Assembly: GCA_938002255.1 (NCBI GenBank)
Contig: CALLAL010000021.1
Span: 83,386-147,385 of the forward strand
Origin: an uncultured bacterium
GTDB lineage: Bacteria > Desulfobacterota > BSN033 > UBA1163
Length of the DNA stretch: 64,000 bases
Direction: 5' to 3'
Notes under the pieces: generated by a model
Seen by the model: the letters and a program-made list of their open reading frames with translations, nothing else
Database searches by the model: none
What the model was told of the DNA's origin: nothing
Position numbers and translations under genes: made by a program
Shown: positions 8,917-17,537 of the stretch, in pieces
Position numbering within the stretch: position 1 is the first letter of the stretch
Layout of the letters: each line of letters begins with the position of its first letter

Positions 8917-9588
8917 ATGAAAAGGGAAACCGTCAATATCACCATCGATGGGAGATTGTTAGAGGTGGAGAAGGGGAGCACCATTCTCCAGGCAGGGCGT
9001 GAGTTCGGAATTCACATCCCGACAATGTGTTTTATGGAGCATCTCACCCCTTACGGAGGTTGTCGGATCTGTGTGGTTGAGATCAGTCAGAATGGAAGCA
9101 AACCTTTTATTGACACAGCCTGCACTTATGAGGTGAGGGAGGGACTGTTGGTTCAAACCCAGACCCCCAAAATTATCCATGCCAGAAAGATGCTAGCGGA
9201 GCTCCTAGTTGCCAGTGCTCCCAATGTGAAATTGGCCCAGGATATTGCAGCCCGTTTTGGATTGCTTAAAGTCCGTTTTCCGATGGAGGATAATCGATGT
9301 ATCCTCTGCGGCCTATGTATCCGGATGTGTTATGAACAGATGGATGGGAGAGCGCTCGGTTTTGTTGGGAGAGGCACAGGAAGAAAAATAAGCATGCCTT
9401 TCAATGGAAGGCCGGAGACCTGCCGCCTTTGCCGAGGGTGTGATTTTGTATGCCCGGGATTGATCGTCCCCTGCCATGGAGTCAAAGACCCTGGAGAACT
9501 CTGTGGGAAATGCGTCAGATTAGAAGAGATGCCCAACTGTTGCGAGTTCGGGACATTCGGCTGTTTCTGCGATCAGAATCCACTTTAG
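8917..9588 (+). CDS. HoxU/NuoG-N-terminal-like iron-sulfur subunit with Cys-rich tail
   Basis: A 223-residue subunit. The N-terminal [2Fe-2S] domain has CFMEHLTPYGGCRIC and a later Cys in DTACTY. Two [4Fe-4S] motifs follow (CILCGLCIRMC and CRLCRGCDFVCPG). The last 40 residues add about eight further cysteines (LCGKC, NCCEFGTFGCFC), more than a normal HoxU carries. The catalytic molybdopterin part of NuoG is absent. AAGGAG lies in front of the ATG. The three-gene set probably forms a soluble diaphorase that exchanges electrons between NAD(P)H, ferredoxin and an unlinked partner enzyme. Confidence 0.88.
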   Translation: MKRETVNITIDGRLLEVEKGSTILQAGREFGIHIPTMCFMEHLTPYGGCRICVVEISQNGSKPFIDTACTYEVREGLLVQTQTPKIIHARKMLAELLVASAPNVKLAQDIAARFGLLKVRFPMEDNRCILCGLCIRMCYEQMDGRALGFVGRGTGRKISMPFNGRPETCRLCRGCDFVCPGLIVPCHGVKDPGELCGKCVRLEEMPNCCEFGTFGCFCDQNPL

Positions 9589-9710
9589 CAGCGGATGTTG
9601 ACAAACATCTATCATTACCCTTGCTTTCATCCTTTCTCATCGTGATGAACGATGAATGGGCCCCATTGCATAATAATCTTGTAGAGTTTCTCTCCCCAGG
9701 AATCCGTCCT

Positions 9711-9744
9711 TAGTTAACCATTTAATTTAGTTAACCATTTAATT
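9711..9744. repeat. 17-bp direct tandem duplication
   Basis: TAGTTAACCATTTAATT occurs twice head to tail (9711-9727 and 9728-9744), just upstream of the FNR-type palindrome. It could be an iterated operator or a simple duplication. Confidence 0.8.
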
Positions 9745-9756
9745 TAGATAGGATTT

Positions 9757-9770
9757 TTGACCCAAGTCAA
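9757..9770. promoter_or_regulatory. FNR/DNR-type palindromic operator
   Basis: TTGACCCAAGTCAA is a perfect palindrome with arms TTGAC and GTCAA and a four-base centre, matching the TTGA-N6-TCAA pattern of CRP/FNR-family sites. It lies 62 bases before the start of the NnrS-type gene, a normal place for such a site. Confidence 0.6.
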
Positions 9771-9831
9771 TGAAGATCTGTTACTGAAGAATTATGATTT
9801 GGTCATGGAGTTCATATAGAGGGGAGTCTCA

Positions 9832-11577
9832 ATGACAAACAAAATCGATCGTAATATGACGGTGAAGGAGGTTCTGGATCAATATCCGGAGACGGCAAAG
9901 GTCTTTCAGAAATATAACCTTCTCATCGTTGGAAAAACCTGTGGACCCCATGAACCGATGGCCTTTTTTACAAAGGCTCACGGAGTGGAGTATGAATCCT
10001 TTGCGCGGGAACTGGAGGCTGCCGTTTCTGAGAAACCCGGCAAGGTCGAAGCGATTGAAATCGATCCTTCCCTTATCGGTGATACGATCTATCAGAAGTT
10101 TATCAAAACTGCACTTATTGTTTCAGTGACCACGGGTTGTCTCTATGGCGCAATCAAACTTTTTGAGGTGGGGATGGGTGGCTCTTTTGATATCCTCTCT
10201 AAAAGAGCCATCCAGATGCACGGTTCAAGTCAGCTTATTGGATGGGTGGGGCTTTATATTATGGGATTCTTCTACTTCATTCTTCCGAGGTTGAAAGGTA
10301 CGGCCCTGGTCGGAAGAAAATGGGCGAACCTCAGTTATTACTTGGTTCTTGCTGGATTAATCATAAGGGCATTCTTCTATTATGTTGAGGAATCGAATCC
10401 ACCTCTCTATCCACTGGTGGCAGGACTTCTCGATACAGCAGCCGCTGCCATCTTTCTTGGCGTCTGTTTGAAGACCCTCAGGAAGAGCACCGAACCCAAA
10501 GGGATTCAGGACAATTTTCTTGTCGCAGGGATTGTCTGGTTTTTAGTCAGCGGGATGATCTATACCGTCTTAAACCTCCAGCTTTACTCAGGGGCTTTTC
10601 CATCAGACCATCCTCTGATTGCTGGCTCTGTTCCTCCTTACCTTTTCAGCGCCTGGGTTCACCTTTTCCTGATGGGTTTTGCCTTCAATTTTATCTTTGG
10701 GATTTCGGCAAAGACGGTTCCATCCTTCCTGGATACCCCTCCTGTCCGAGAAGGCATGATCAAAAAGTTTTTCTGGATTTATAATCTCTCATTGATCGGC
10801 TATGTGGTTTCATCGCTTACAAGGATTCAGGCGATTTATTTTCTCACCCTTCTGCTCATTGCCCATTTTACTTGGGTCTTTATCCTCTCATTGCGGGTCT
10901 TTGAAAAGAGGGTGGGGGATCTGGATGATGTCCGGATGGATCGGAGCCACGAGCGCTTCATCCGGGTGGGTTATGGGTGGCTGGCCCTCTCCCTCGGGAT
11001 TGCTCTTTTTCAGATCATGACAAAGGACCCTTATACACAACATATGCTTCGTGGAGCAGCGAACCATGGCTATACGGTGGGTTTCGTAAGTATGCTCATC
11101 ATCGGATATTCGATGAAAATGGTCCCTGTTTTTACAGGCAATCGGATCTGGAGCGGGACCTTAACCCAATGGACTTTCTGGCTTTTAAATATTGGAAATG
11201 GAGCTCGTATTGCGTTTGAAATTCTCGCAGCGACCCGAAATCCGACCATCCATCAGATCGTAGGATTTACAGGGTTTTTGGAAGTGGTGGCACTCATTCT
11301 TTTCGGAATCAATATCTGGGTAACAATGAGCAGAGAAGAGGCTTACGAAGAGAAGCCCATCGAGGTTTTTACCGGAAACGAAACGGTCTATGCCTTGACC
11401 GAACAGTTTCCAGGGGTCATCCCGATTTTAAAAGAGGCAGGGTTTGAGAAGATTACGAATCCCCTTCTTCGAAAGACTCTGGGGAGGGCCATGACCGTTA
11501 GAAAAGCCTGTCAGGAGCAGAAGATTGATTTTAACTCGTTAAAGCCTAAGATTGAGTTAGCTATGAAAAGAACTTAA
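9832..11577 (+). CDS. DUF1858 - NnrS-type haem-copper membrane protein - DUF1858-like fusion
   Basis: A 581-residue protein. Residues about 8-70 are a DUF1858 domain (MTVKEVLDQYPETAKVF with the Cys-containing KTCGPHEPM). From about 92 to 505 there are roughly twelve hydrophobic segments with histidines in family-typical places (IQMHGSSQ, SAWVHLFLMG, GAANHGYTVG), like NnrS/CcoN-related haem-copper proteins. The end (about 518-575) repeats a DUF1858-like fold (VYALTEQFPGVIPILKEAGF) without the Cys. NnrS proteins are linked to nitric-oxide tolerance; DUF1858 modules are found next to iron-sulfur and NO-response proteins. The FNR-type palindrome upstream fits low-oxygen or NO control. It may alternatively serve another anaerobic redox role. 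Confidence 0.8.
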   Translation: MTNKIDRNMTVKEVLDQYPETAKVFQKYNLLIVGKTCGPHEPMAFFTKAHGVEYESFARELEAAVSEKPGKVEAIEIDPSLIGDTIYQKFIKTALIVSVTTGCLYGAIKLFEVGMGGSFDILSKRAIQMHGSSQLIGWVGLYIMGFFYFILPRLKGTALVGRKWANLSYYLVLAGLIIRAFFYYVEESNPPLYPLVAGLLDTAAAAIFLGVCLKTLRKSTEPKGIQDNFLVAGIVWFLVSGMIYTVLNLQLYSGAFPSDHPLIAGSVPPYLFSAWVHLFLMGFAFNFIFGISAKTVPSFLDTPPVREGMIKKFFWIYNLSLIGYVVSSLTRIQAIYFLTLLLIAHFTWVFILSLRVFEKRVGDLDDVRMDRSHERFIRVGYGWLALSLGIALFQIMTKDPYTQHMLRGAANHGYTVGFVSMLIIGYSMKMVPVFTGNRIWSGTLTQWTFWLLNIGNGARIAFEILAATRNPTIHQIVGFTGFLEVVALILFGINIWVTMSREEAYEEKPIEVFTGNETVYALTEQFPGVIPILKEAGFEKITNPLLRKTLGRAMTVRKACQEQKIDFNSLKPKIELAMKRT

Positions 11578-11581
11578 GGAA

Positions 11582-12286
11582 CTATCCTCCCATTTTGTCG
11601 GTGAGGAGAATGGCCTCAGCAATTTCACGCATGGTTTTTCGACTATCCATGCTGGCCTTCCGAATGCGTTTGAAGGCTTCTTCTTCGCTCAAGTTTTGGC
11701 GCTTCATCAAAACCCCCTTGGCCCTTTCGACCAGTTTTCGAATTTCCAATTCCTCCTGGATCACTTTCGTCTTGACCATCAGTTCTGTGCTCTCGATACA
11801 GATAGCGGCCTGACTGGCAACCGCAGTGAGCATATCTTTTTCCGCCTCAGTAAATTCATGAGGATAGGAGGTATAACAATTGATCACACCGATCACTTTA
11901 TCCTTGATCGCCAGAGGAACGCTGAGCATGGAGACCAGCCCTTCTTTTTTGGCGAGTTCTTTTTCTTTGTAGCGGGGTTCTTTAAGAACGTCGAGGATGG
12001 CCAAGGGTTTTTTTGTCTGGGCCACATACCCGACAACGCCTTCCCCTAATTTAAGACTTCGCTCCTTAAGATACTCTTCACTCATCGTTTGAGTGGCTCG
12101 GATTTTTAAAACCTTCTCCCTCTCGTCCAGAATCCAGAGAGAACAAATTTTTGAATCCATCACTTTGGCCGTCACGGTGACGATGAGTTTGAGGATGTCA
12201 TCGAGATAGCGATCGGAAGAGATGGCTTTGCTGATCTCGGTGAGTGCCTTGATCTGCTGTTTGTAGGATGTCTTTTTGTAGAGCAC
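11582..12286 (-). CDS. GAF-ANTAR RNA-binding antitermination regulator
   Basis: A 234-residue protein: GAF domain (about 10-165) then an ANTAR domain (about 175-230; RKLVERAKGVLMKRQNLSEE and EEAFKRIRKASM are typical). ANTAR proteins bind tandem hexaloop RNA hairpins and let polymerase pass terminators, often in nitrogen genes. The GAF is closely similar to the first GAF of the kinase at 886-2595 (both contain MDSKICSLWILDER and GLVSMLSVP). The start is GTG 12286 with AAGGAA upstream. It is divergent from glnA, and its stop is only four bases from the stop of the NnrS-type gene. Its RNA targets are not known; the leader at 4277-4660 is one candidate. Confidence 0.88.
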   Translation of the reverse strand: MLYKKTSYKQQIKALTEISKAISSDRYLDDILKLIVTVTAKVMDSKICSLWILDEREKVLKIRATQTMSEEYLKERSLKLGEGVVGYVAQTKKPLAILDVLKEPRYKEKELAKKEGLVSMLSVPLAIKDKVIGVINCYTSYPHEFTEAEKDMLTAVASQAAICIESTELMVKTKVIQEELEIRKLVERAKGVLMKRQNLSEEEAFKRIRKASMDSRKTMREIAEAILLTDKMGG

Positions 12287-12455
12287 TGTGGGGTTCCTTT
12301 CTTTTCAAAAGGACTTATACAAAAAATGGAAAGGGTTGTCAACTTTCCCGGTATCGCTTTACCCAGAGCGTTAAGTGTTTAGCGGTGAAGAGGGTTGACC
12401 AGTAGAGGGAGATTATGCTAACTTGAATTATCTCTTATTGACCAGGGGGGCTATC

Positions 12456-13787
12456 ATGGCTGCATTAAGCAAAAAAGATGTTTTGCGAATCGCAAGAGCG
12501 AAAAAAGTTAGATTCGTCAGACTCTGGTTTTCAGACATCCTGGGTTTTTTAAAAAGCTTTGCCATTACCGTCCGAGAGCTGGAAGATGCTCTCGAGGAGG
12601 GGATGGGATTTGATGGGTCTTCTATTGCTGGATTTGCAAGAATTGATGAAAGTGACATGGTAGCCAAACCCGATCCTTCCACATTCCGAATCTTTCCCTG
12701 GAAGGCGAATGATCATGTAGTGGCTGTCATGTTCTGTGACATCCTCCAGCCGGATGGACACCCCTACCAGAGTGATCCCCGATGGGTCCTGAAGAAGAAT
12801 TTAGAGAGGGCTGCAAAGATGGGCTATACCTTCAATGTCGGTCCTGAACTCGAATTCTTCTTTTTTAAGAATTCTACAGGAAAACCGGAGTTTCTCGATT
12901 CGGGAGGCTATTTCGACCTTACGCCGATTGACGTTGCAAGCGATCTCCGTAAACAGGTTGTGATGGCTCTCGAAGAAATGGGCGTACCGGTTGAATACTG
13001 CCATCACGAGGTGGCCCCCAGCCAGCACGAGATCGACCTCAAATATACCGATGCCTTAACCATGGCCGATCGCACAATGATCTATCGCTTGATCGTTAAA
13101 GAGGTGGCTTTGAAAAATGGAGTCTATGCCAGCTTTATGCCTAAACCTGTATTCGGCGTGAATGGAAGCGGGATGCATACCCATCAATCCCTTTTTAAAG
13201 GGAATCAGAATGCCTTTTTTGATCCAAAGGACAAGTATCATCTCTCGGACATCGCAAAACATTATATTGCAGGTTTGATGAAACATGCCCGGGAAATTAC
13301 TTTGGTCACGAACCAATGGGTGAATTCTTATAAAAGACTGGTACCGGGATACGAGGCACCCGTCTATATCTCCTGGGCTCAAAAGAATCGTTCTGATCTG
13401 ATCCGCATCCCGGTTTACAAACCCGGAAAAGAAGTGGCCACACGAGTTGAGTATCGATGTCCGGATCCTGCCTGCAACCCCTATCTTGCCTTTGCTGTTA
13501 TGTTGGCTGCGGGACTGGAGGGCATTGAGAAGAAATATCCTCTGAGAGACCCGGTGGAACGAAATGTTTACGAGATGACGGAGAAAGAGAGGAGAAAATA
13601 TAAGATTGATACTCTCCCTGAGGATCTCTGGGAGGCTATTCAAATAACCGAAAAGAGCGATCTGGTGCGAAGAGCATTGGGAGACGAGGTTTTTTATAAA
13701 TTCATCCAAAACAAGAAGGTGGAATGGGAGCGATATCGGGCACGAGTCACCGATTTTGAATTAGAGGAATATTTCTCGATTTTGTGA
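12456..13787 (+). CDS. glnA: Type I glutamine synthetase
   Basis: A 443-residue enzyme that makes glutamine from glutamate, ammonia and ATP. Motifs: GFDGSSIAGF (N-terminal latch), VGPELEFF, HHEVAPSQHEID, NGSGMHTHQSLF and RVEYRCPDPACNPYLAF. The region that in adenylylated enzymes holds the modified Tyr (NLYDLP) reads KYKIDTLPEDL, so control by adenylylation is unlikely. The start ATG 12456 has AGGGGGG six bases upstream; an in-frame ATG at 12423 has none. Divergent from the GAF-ANTAR gene and 11 bp before the LUD gene, so probably co-transcribed with it. Confidence 0.95.
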   Translation: MAALSKKDVLRIARAKKVRFVRLWFSDILGFLKSFAITVRELEDALEEGMGFDGSSIAGFARIDESDMVAKPDPSTFRIFPWKANDHVVAVMFCDILQPDGHPYQSDPRWVLKKNLERAAKMGYTFNVGPELEFFFFKNSTGKPEFLDSGGYFDLTPIDVASDLRKQVVMALEEMGVPVEYCHHEVAPSQHEIDLKYTDALTMADRTMIYRLIVKEVALKNGVYASFMPKPVFGVNGSGMHTHQSLFKGNQNAFFDPKDKYHLSDIAKHYIAGLMKHAREITLVTNQWVNSYKRLVPGYEAPVYISWAQKNRSDLIRIPVYKPGKEVATRVEYRCPDPACNPYLAFAVMLAAGLEGIEKKYPLRDPVERNVYEMTEKERRKYKIDTLPEDLWEAIQITEKSDLVRRALGDEVFYKFIQNKKVEWERYRARVTDFELEEYFSIL

Positions 13788-13798
13788 AGGAGGATTAG

Positions 13799-14440
13799 AT
13801 GGATCCGGTCAGGCAATGGTGGGTGGATGAAAGGGCCCAAAAGGTCGTTGAAAAATTGGAGACCCACGATTTTAAGGCGATCTATGTGAAAAACAAGGAG
13901 GAAGCGGTTGAGGAGATCTTAAAACACGTAAACTCAACTCAGAAAGTCGGGGTTGGGGGATCGATGACCATCAGGGAATTGGGGATTCTGGAAAAACTTG
14001 AAGGGCAGGGCAATCTCCTTTACAACCACTGGAAGCCCGGGCTTTCTAAGGAAGAAGTTCTTGCAATTCGCAAAGCCCAGATGACCTGCGATCTCTTTCT
14101 GAGCAGCGTCAATGCCCTAACTCTGAATGGAGAATTGGTGAATATCGATGGGATTGGAAATCGGGTCAACGCCTCAGTCTTTGGACCGGGCAAAGTCATT
14201 GTGGTTGCCGGGTATAATAAGATCGTGGACGATGTTCCCGAAGCGATCAAAAGGATAAAGAATGTCTCCGCCCCTCTCAACGCAAAACGGCTCAACATCG
14301 ATGTTCCATGTGCCAAAGTAGGAAGGTGTGTTGATTGTCATTCACCCAATCGAATCTGCCGAGCGGTGGTCGTCCACGAGCGAAGGCCATCGCTGACGGA
14401 TATCCTGGTCATTGTGGTAGGAGAGGAATTGGGGTATTAA
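13799..14440 (+). CDS. LUD-domain (LutC/DUF162-like) protein
   Basis: A 213-residue LUD protein: VGVGGSMTIRELG, NALTLNGELVNIDGIGNR and GPGKVIVVAGYNKIV are typical. The C-terminal CAKVGRCVDCHSPNRIC has four cysteines that could bind metal. Related LutC subunits serve lactate utilisation, but stand-alone LUD proteins have no settled role. The ATG is preceded by AAGGAGG and the gene is tightly linked to glnA (11 bp). Confidence 0.85.
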   Translation: MDPVRQWWVDERAQKVVEKLETHDFKAIYVKNKEEAVEEILKHVNSTQKVGVGGSMTIRELGILEKLEGQGNLLYNHWKPGLSKEEVLAIRKAQMTCDLFLSSVNALTLNGELVNIDGIGNRVNASVFGPGKVIVVAGYNKIVDDVPEAIKRIKNVSAPLNAKRLNIDVPCAKVGRCVDCHSPNRICRAVVVHERRPSLTDILVIVVGEELGY

Positions 14441-14442
14441 AG

Positions 14443-14540
14443 GTCAGGGATCAAGAAGTCAAGGTTTCAAGGGGGGAAGTCATGGGTAAACAATAACCTT
14501 TGAACCCTGGACCCCTCGAATCCTTTATTCCTGACCACGG
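14443..14540. repeat. Long imperfect inverted repeat in the LUD-purH spacer
   Basis: The left arm begins GGTCAGGGATCAAG and the right arm ends CTTTATTCCTGACC; about 35 bases on each side can pair imperfectly. It fills most of the gap between two co-directional genes. Confidence 0.55.
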
Positions 14541-14551
14541 AGGAAGAAGGG

Positions 14552-16114
14552 ATGGCTAAAATCAAAAGGGCGATCATCAGCGTTTCAGATAAGTCAGGAG
14601 TGATCCCATTTGCAAAGGCTCTTGCCCAGATGGGAGTGGAGATCCTTTCGACGGGAGGGACAGCCAATCTATTGAGAGAACAGGGGCTCTCTGTCAAAGA
14701 TATCTCCGATTACACAGGATTTCCAGAAATGATGGATGGAAGGGTAAAAACACTTCATCCGATGGTCCATGGTGGCTTATTGGGCCAGAGATCAAAACCG
14801 GAACATGTTGAGAAAATGAGGGAACATGGAATTCTACCTATTGATCTTGTGACGGTCAATCTCTATCCCTTCGAAGCCACAGTGGCAAAAGAAAATTGTA
14901 CGCTTGAGGAGGCGATCGAAAACATTGATATTGGAGGACCCACCATGCTCCGGTCCGCGGCAAAAAATTATCCTGATGTAACTGTTTTGGTTGATCCAGC
15001 AGATTATGATTCCGTTCTTGCAGAGTTAAAGGAGAAAGGAGAGGTTTCCCTGGAGACCAATTTTCGATTAGCCAAAAAGGTTTTCCAACATACTGCTCGC
15101 TATGACGGAGCAATTTCAAACTACCTCGGTCAGATCGAACAGGGGGAAGAGAGAGTTGCCTTTCCTGAAACCTTTACCTTTCAGGTGAAGAAAGTTCAGG
15201 ACTTGCGATACGGAGAAAATCCGCATCAGAAGGCAGCCTTTTACCGGGAATACCTGCTTACCGAGCCTTCGGTATCCAACGCAGTCCAGTTACAGGGGAA
15301 AGAATTGTCCTATAATAATATTCTTGATCTCGATTCAGCCTATGAAACCGTAAAAGAATTCGAAGAAACAGCGGTTGTGATTATCAAGCACAATAACCCA
15401 TGCGGAGTAGCAACCTCTTTCAAGAGTTTGGTGGATGCATATCGAAAAGCAAGAGACTGCGACCCTGTCTCTGCGTTTGGTGGTATTGTTGGGTTTAATA
15501 GATCGGTCGATCCCGAAACAGCCCAAGAAATGCGAGATATTTTCCTTGAGGCCATCATCGCTCCAGGGTTTGATCCAGAGGCATTAGAAGTTCTAAAAGC
15601 CAAAAAGGATTTACGGATCCTTCAAACCCCTCCGCTGACCTCCTTCATCCATCAGAAAGGATTCGACTTGAGAAAGGTCGTGGGAGGACTTCTTCTTCAG
15701 GATCGAGATCTCGGAAGGGTTCCGATGAATCAATGGAAGGTGGTGACAAAACGAACGCCAACCGATGAGGAAAAGAAGGCCATGGCCTTTGGTTGGAAGG
15801 TCGCCAAGCATGTTAAATCGAATGCCATCGTGCTGGCCAGGGAGGACCGAACTGTAGGAATTGGGGCAGGTCAGATGAGCCGGGTGGATTCAACCCGACT
15901 GGCGGTCATGAAAGCAAGAACCTCAACCAAAGGGACCGTTTTAGCTTCAGATGCCATGTTTCCTTTTAGAGATGGTATTGATACAGCCGCAGAAGCAGGG
16001 GCGGTGGCAATCATCCAGCCCGGTGGTTCGATTCGAGATGACGAGGTGATTGCAGCAGCAGATGAGTATGAGATCGCCATGGTCTTTACAGGGATGAGAC
16101 ACTTTCGTCATTAA
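14552..16114 (+). CDS. purH: Bifunctional AICAR transformylase/IMP cyclohydrolase
   Basis: A 520-residue enzyme that performs the last two steps of IMP synthesis. The N-terminal MGS-like cyclohydrolase domain shows [16 protein letters not shown] and [13 protein letters not shown] [14 protein letters not shown]; the C-terminal transformylase has [25 protein letters not shown] and the end GMRHFRH. Full length. A GGAGG precedes the ATG. It is followed by purD. Confidence 0.97.
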   Translation: MAKIKRAIISVSDKSGVIPFAKALAQMGVEILSTGGTANLLREQGLSVKDISDYTGFPEMMDGRVKTLHPMVHGGLLGQRSKPEHVEKMREHGILPIDLVTVNLYPFEATVAKENCTLEEAIENIDIGGPTMLRSAAKNYPDVTVLVDPADYDSVLAELKEKGEVSLETNFRLAKKVFQHTARYDGAISNYLGQIEQGEERVAFPETFTFQVKKVQDLRYGENPHQKAAFYREYLLTEPSVSNAVQLQGKELSYNNILDLDSAYETVKEFEETAVVIIKHNNPCGVATSFKSLVDAYRKARDCDPVSAFGGIVGFNRSVDPETAQEMRDIFLEAIIAPGFDPEALEVLKAKKDLRILQTPPLTSFIHQKGFDLRKVVGGLLLQDRDLGRVPMNQWKVVTKRTPTDEEKKAMAFGWKVAKHVKSNAIVLAREDRTVGIGAGQMSRVDSTRLAVMKARTSTKGTVLASDAMFPFRDGIDTAAEAGAVAIIQPGGSIRDDEVIAAADEYEIAMVFTGMRHFRH

Positions 16115-16118
16115 TCCC

Positions 16119-16184
16119 ATGAAGGGTGAGGGGTAAGGGTGAGTCGTAAATAATACTTTACCCCTTTCACTTACGACATACGAG
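16119..16184. repeat. Imperfect inverted repeat in the purH-purD spacer
   Basis: GTGAGGGGTAAGGGTGA on the left pairs imperfectly with TACTTTACCCCTTTCAC on the right. It occupies the whole spacer and belongs with the other spacer hairpins of this window. Confidence 0.5.
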
Positions 16185-16190
16185 GACGTT

Positions 16191-17465
16191 ATGAAGGTTC
16201 TGGTGGTGGGTGGCGGTGGTAGAGAGCATGCTCTGGTATGGAAGATAGTTCAGAGTCCCAGAGTGTCGAAGGTGTTTTGTGCTCCTGGAAATGCTGGGAT
16301 AGCCCAGCAGGCAGCTCTTGTCTCCATTAACGCCAATGATTTAAAGGGTCTCCTTGATTTTGCTTTAAAAGAAAGAATTGATCTGACGGTGGTGGGTCCA
16401 GAAGAGCCCCTTACCCGAGGCATTGTGGATCTCTTTGAATCGAGAGGGCTTGCCATCTTCGGTGCCAATCAAAAGGCAGCTGAGCTGGAGGGAAGTAAAG
16501 CCTTTGCCAAGAGAGTCATGAAGACCTATCACATCCCCACAGCCTCGTTTGAAGTCTTTGAAGACCGAAAGCAGGCTATCGAATATGTTCGGGAGCAGGG
16601 TACCCCCCTTGTCGTCAAAGCGGATGGGTTAGCGGCAGGCAAAGGGGTCATCCTCTGCAAGACGGTCGATGATGCTATTGAAGCCATTGACCAAATGATG
16701 GTGAAAAAAATCTTCGGGGAGGCAGGCCATCGGGTGGTGATTGAGGAATATCTGGTTGGAGAGGAGGCCTCCTATATTGCTCTGACAGATGGAAAAGCTA
16801 TTCTTCCTCTTGCGTCCTCTCAAGATCATAAACCGGTTTATGATGGGGACGAAGGGCCAAACACCGGTGGGATGGGAGCCTATTCTCCCGCTCCTGTGGT
16901 GACTGGAGAGGTGAATCAAAGGATTGTGGAGAAGATTTTAAGACCTGTCATTCAAGGGATGGCAGAGGAGGGGAGACCATACAAAGGGGTGATTTACGCA
17001 GGCTTGATGATTCATAACGGACAACCCAAAGTGTTAGAATTCAATGTTCGCTTTGGAGATCCAGAAACCCAGCCGGTGTTGATGAGGATGAAAGGAGATA
17101 TAGTGCCATTCCTGCTGGCATGTATTGAAGGGACTCTCTCTCAATGCAGAATTGAATGGGATGATCGGGCTTCGGTCTGTGTCGTCATGGCATCAAAAGG
17201 TTATCCAGGAAACTACGAAAAAGGAAAAATCATCAAGGGCCTGGATGAGGTTTCCAGGTTGGAGGACATTTTTGTCTTCCATGCAGGGACCGCCTTGATG
17301 GATGGCCAGACGGTTACCAGCGGAGGAAGAGTGTTAGGAGTGACAGGACTTGGGGAAAATATTCCAAAGGCAATTGAAAGAACCTATCAAGCGGTTCAGA
17401 AGATATCGTGGGAAGGGGTTCATTATCGGAAGGATATTGGAAAAAAGGCGCTGTGCTGGCTATGA
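16191..17465 (+). CDS. purD: Phosphoribosylamine-glycine ligase
   Basis: A 424-residue ATP-grasp enzyme that joins glycine to phosphoribosylamine in purine synthesis. Motifs: VLVVGGGGREHAL, GPEEPLTRGIVD, VVKADGLAAGKGV, GPNTGGMGAYSP and NVRFGDPETQ. Full length. It is 76 bp after purH and co-directional. Confidence 0.97.
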   Translation: MKVLVVGGGGREHALVWKIVQSPRVSKVFCAPGNAGIAQQAALVSINANDLKGLLDFALKERIDLTVVGPEEPLTRGIVDLFESRGLAIFGANQKAAELEGSKAFAKRVMKTYHIPTASFEVFEDRKQAIEYVREQGTPLVVKADGLAAGKGVILCKTVDDAIEAIDQMMVKKIFGEAGHRVVIEEYLVGEEASYIALTDGKAILPLASSQDHKPVYDGDEGPNTGGMGAYSPAPVVTGEVNQRIVEKILRPVIQGMAEEGRPYKGVIYAGLMIHNGQPKVLEFNVRFGDPETQPVLMRMKGDIVPFLLACIEGTLSQCRIEWDDRASVCVVMASKGYPGNYEKGKIIKGLDEVSRLEDIFVFHAGTALMDGQTVTSGGRVLGVTGLGENIPKAIERTYQAVQKISWEGVHYRKDIGKKALCWL

Positions 17466-17537
17466 CAGTGTCGCGAGGGGTTACGTTGTGAGGAGATAAT
17501 GTGACAAAAGGACATCATAAGGAGGAATAAGAAAACC

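Noticed and set aside
13056..13709. A 217-residue minus-strand frame inside glnA
   Set aside because: It is a shadow of the conserved glutamine synthetase coding sequence.
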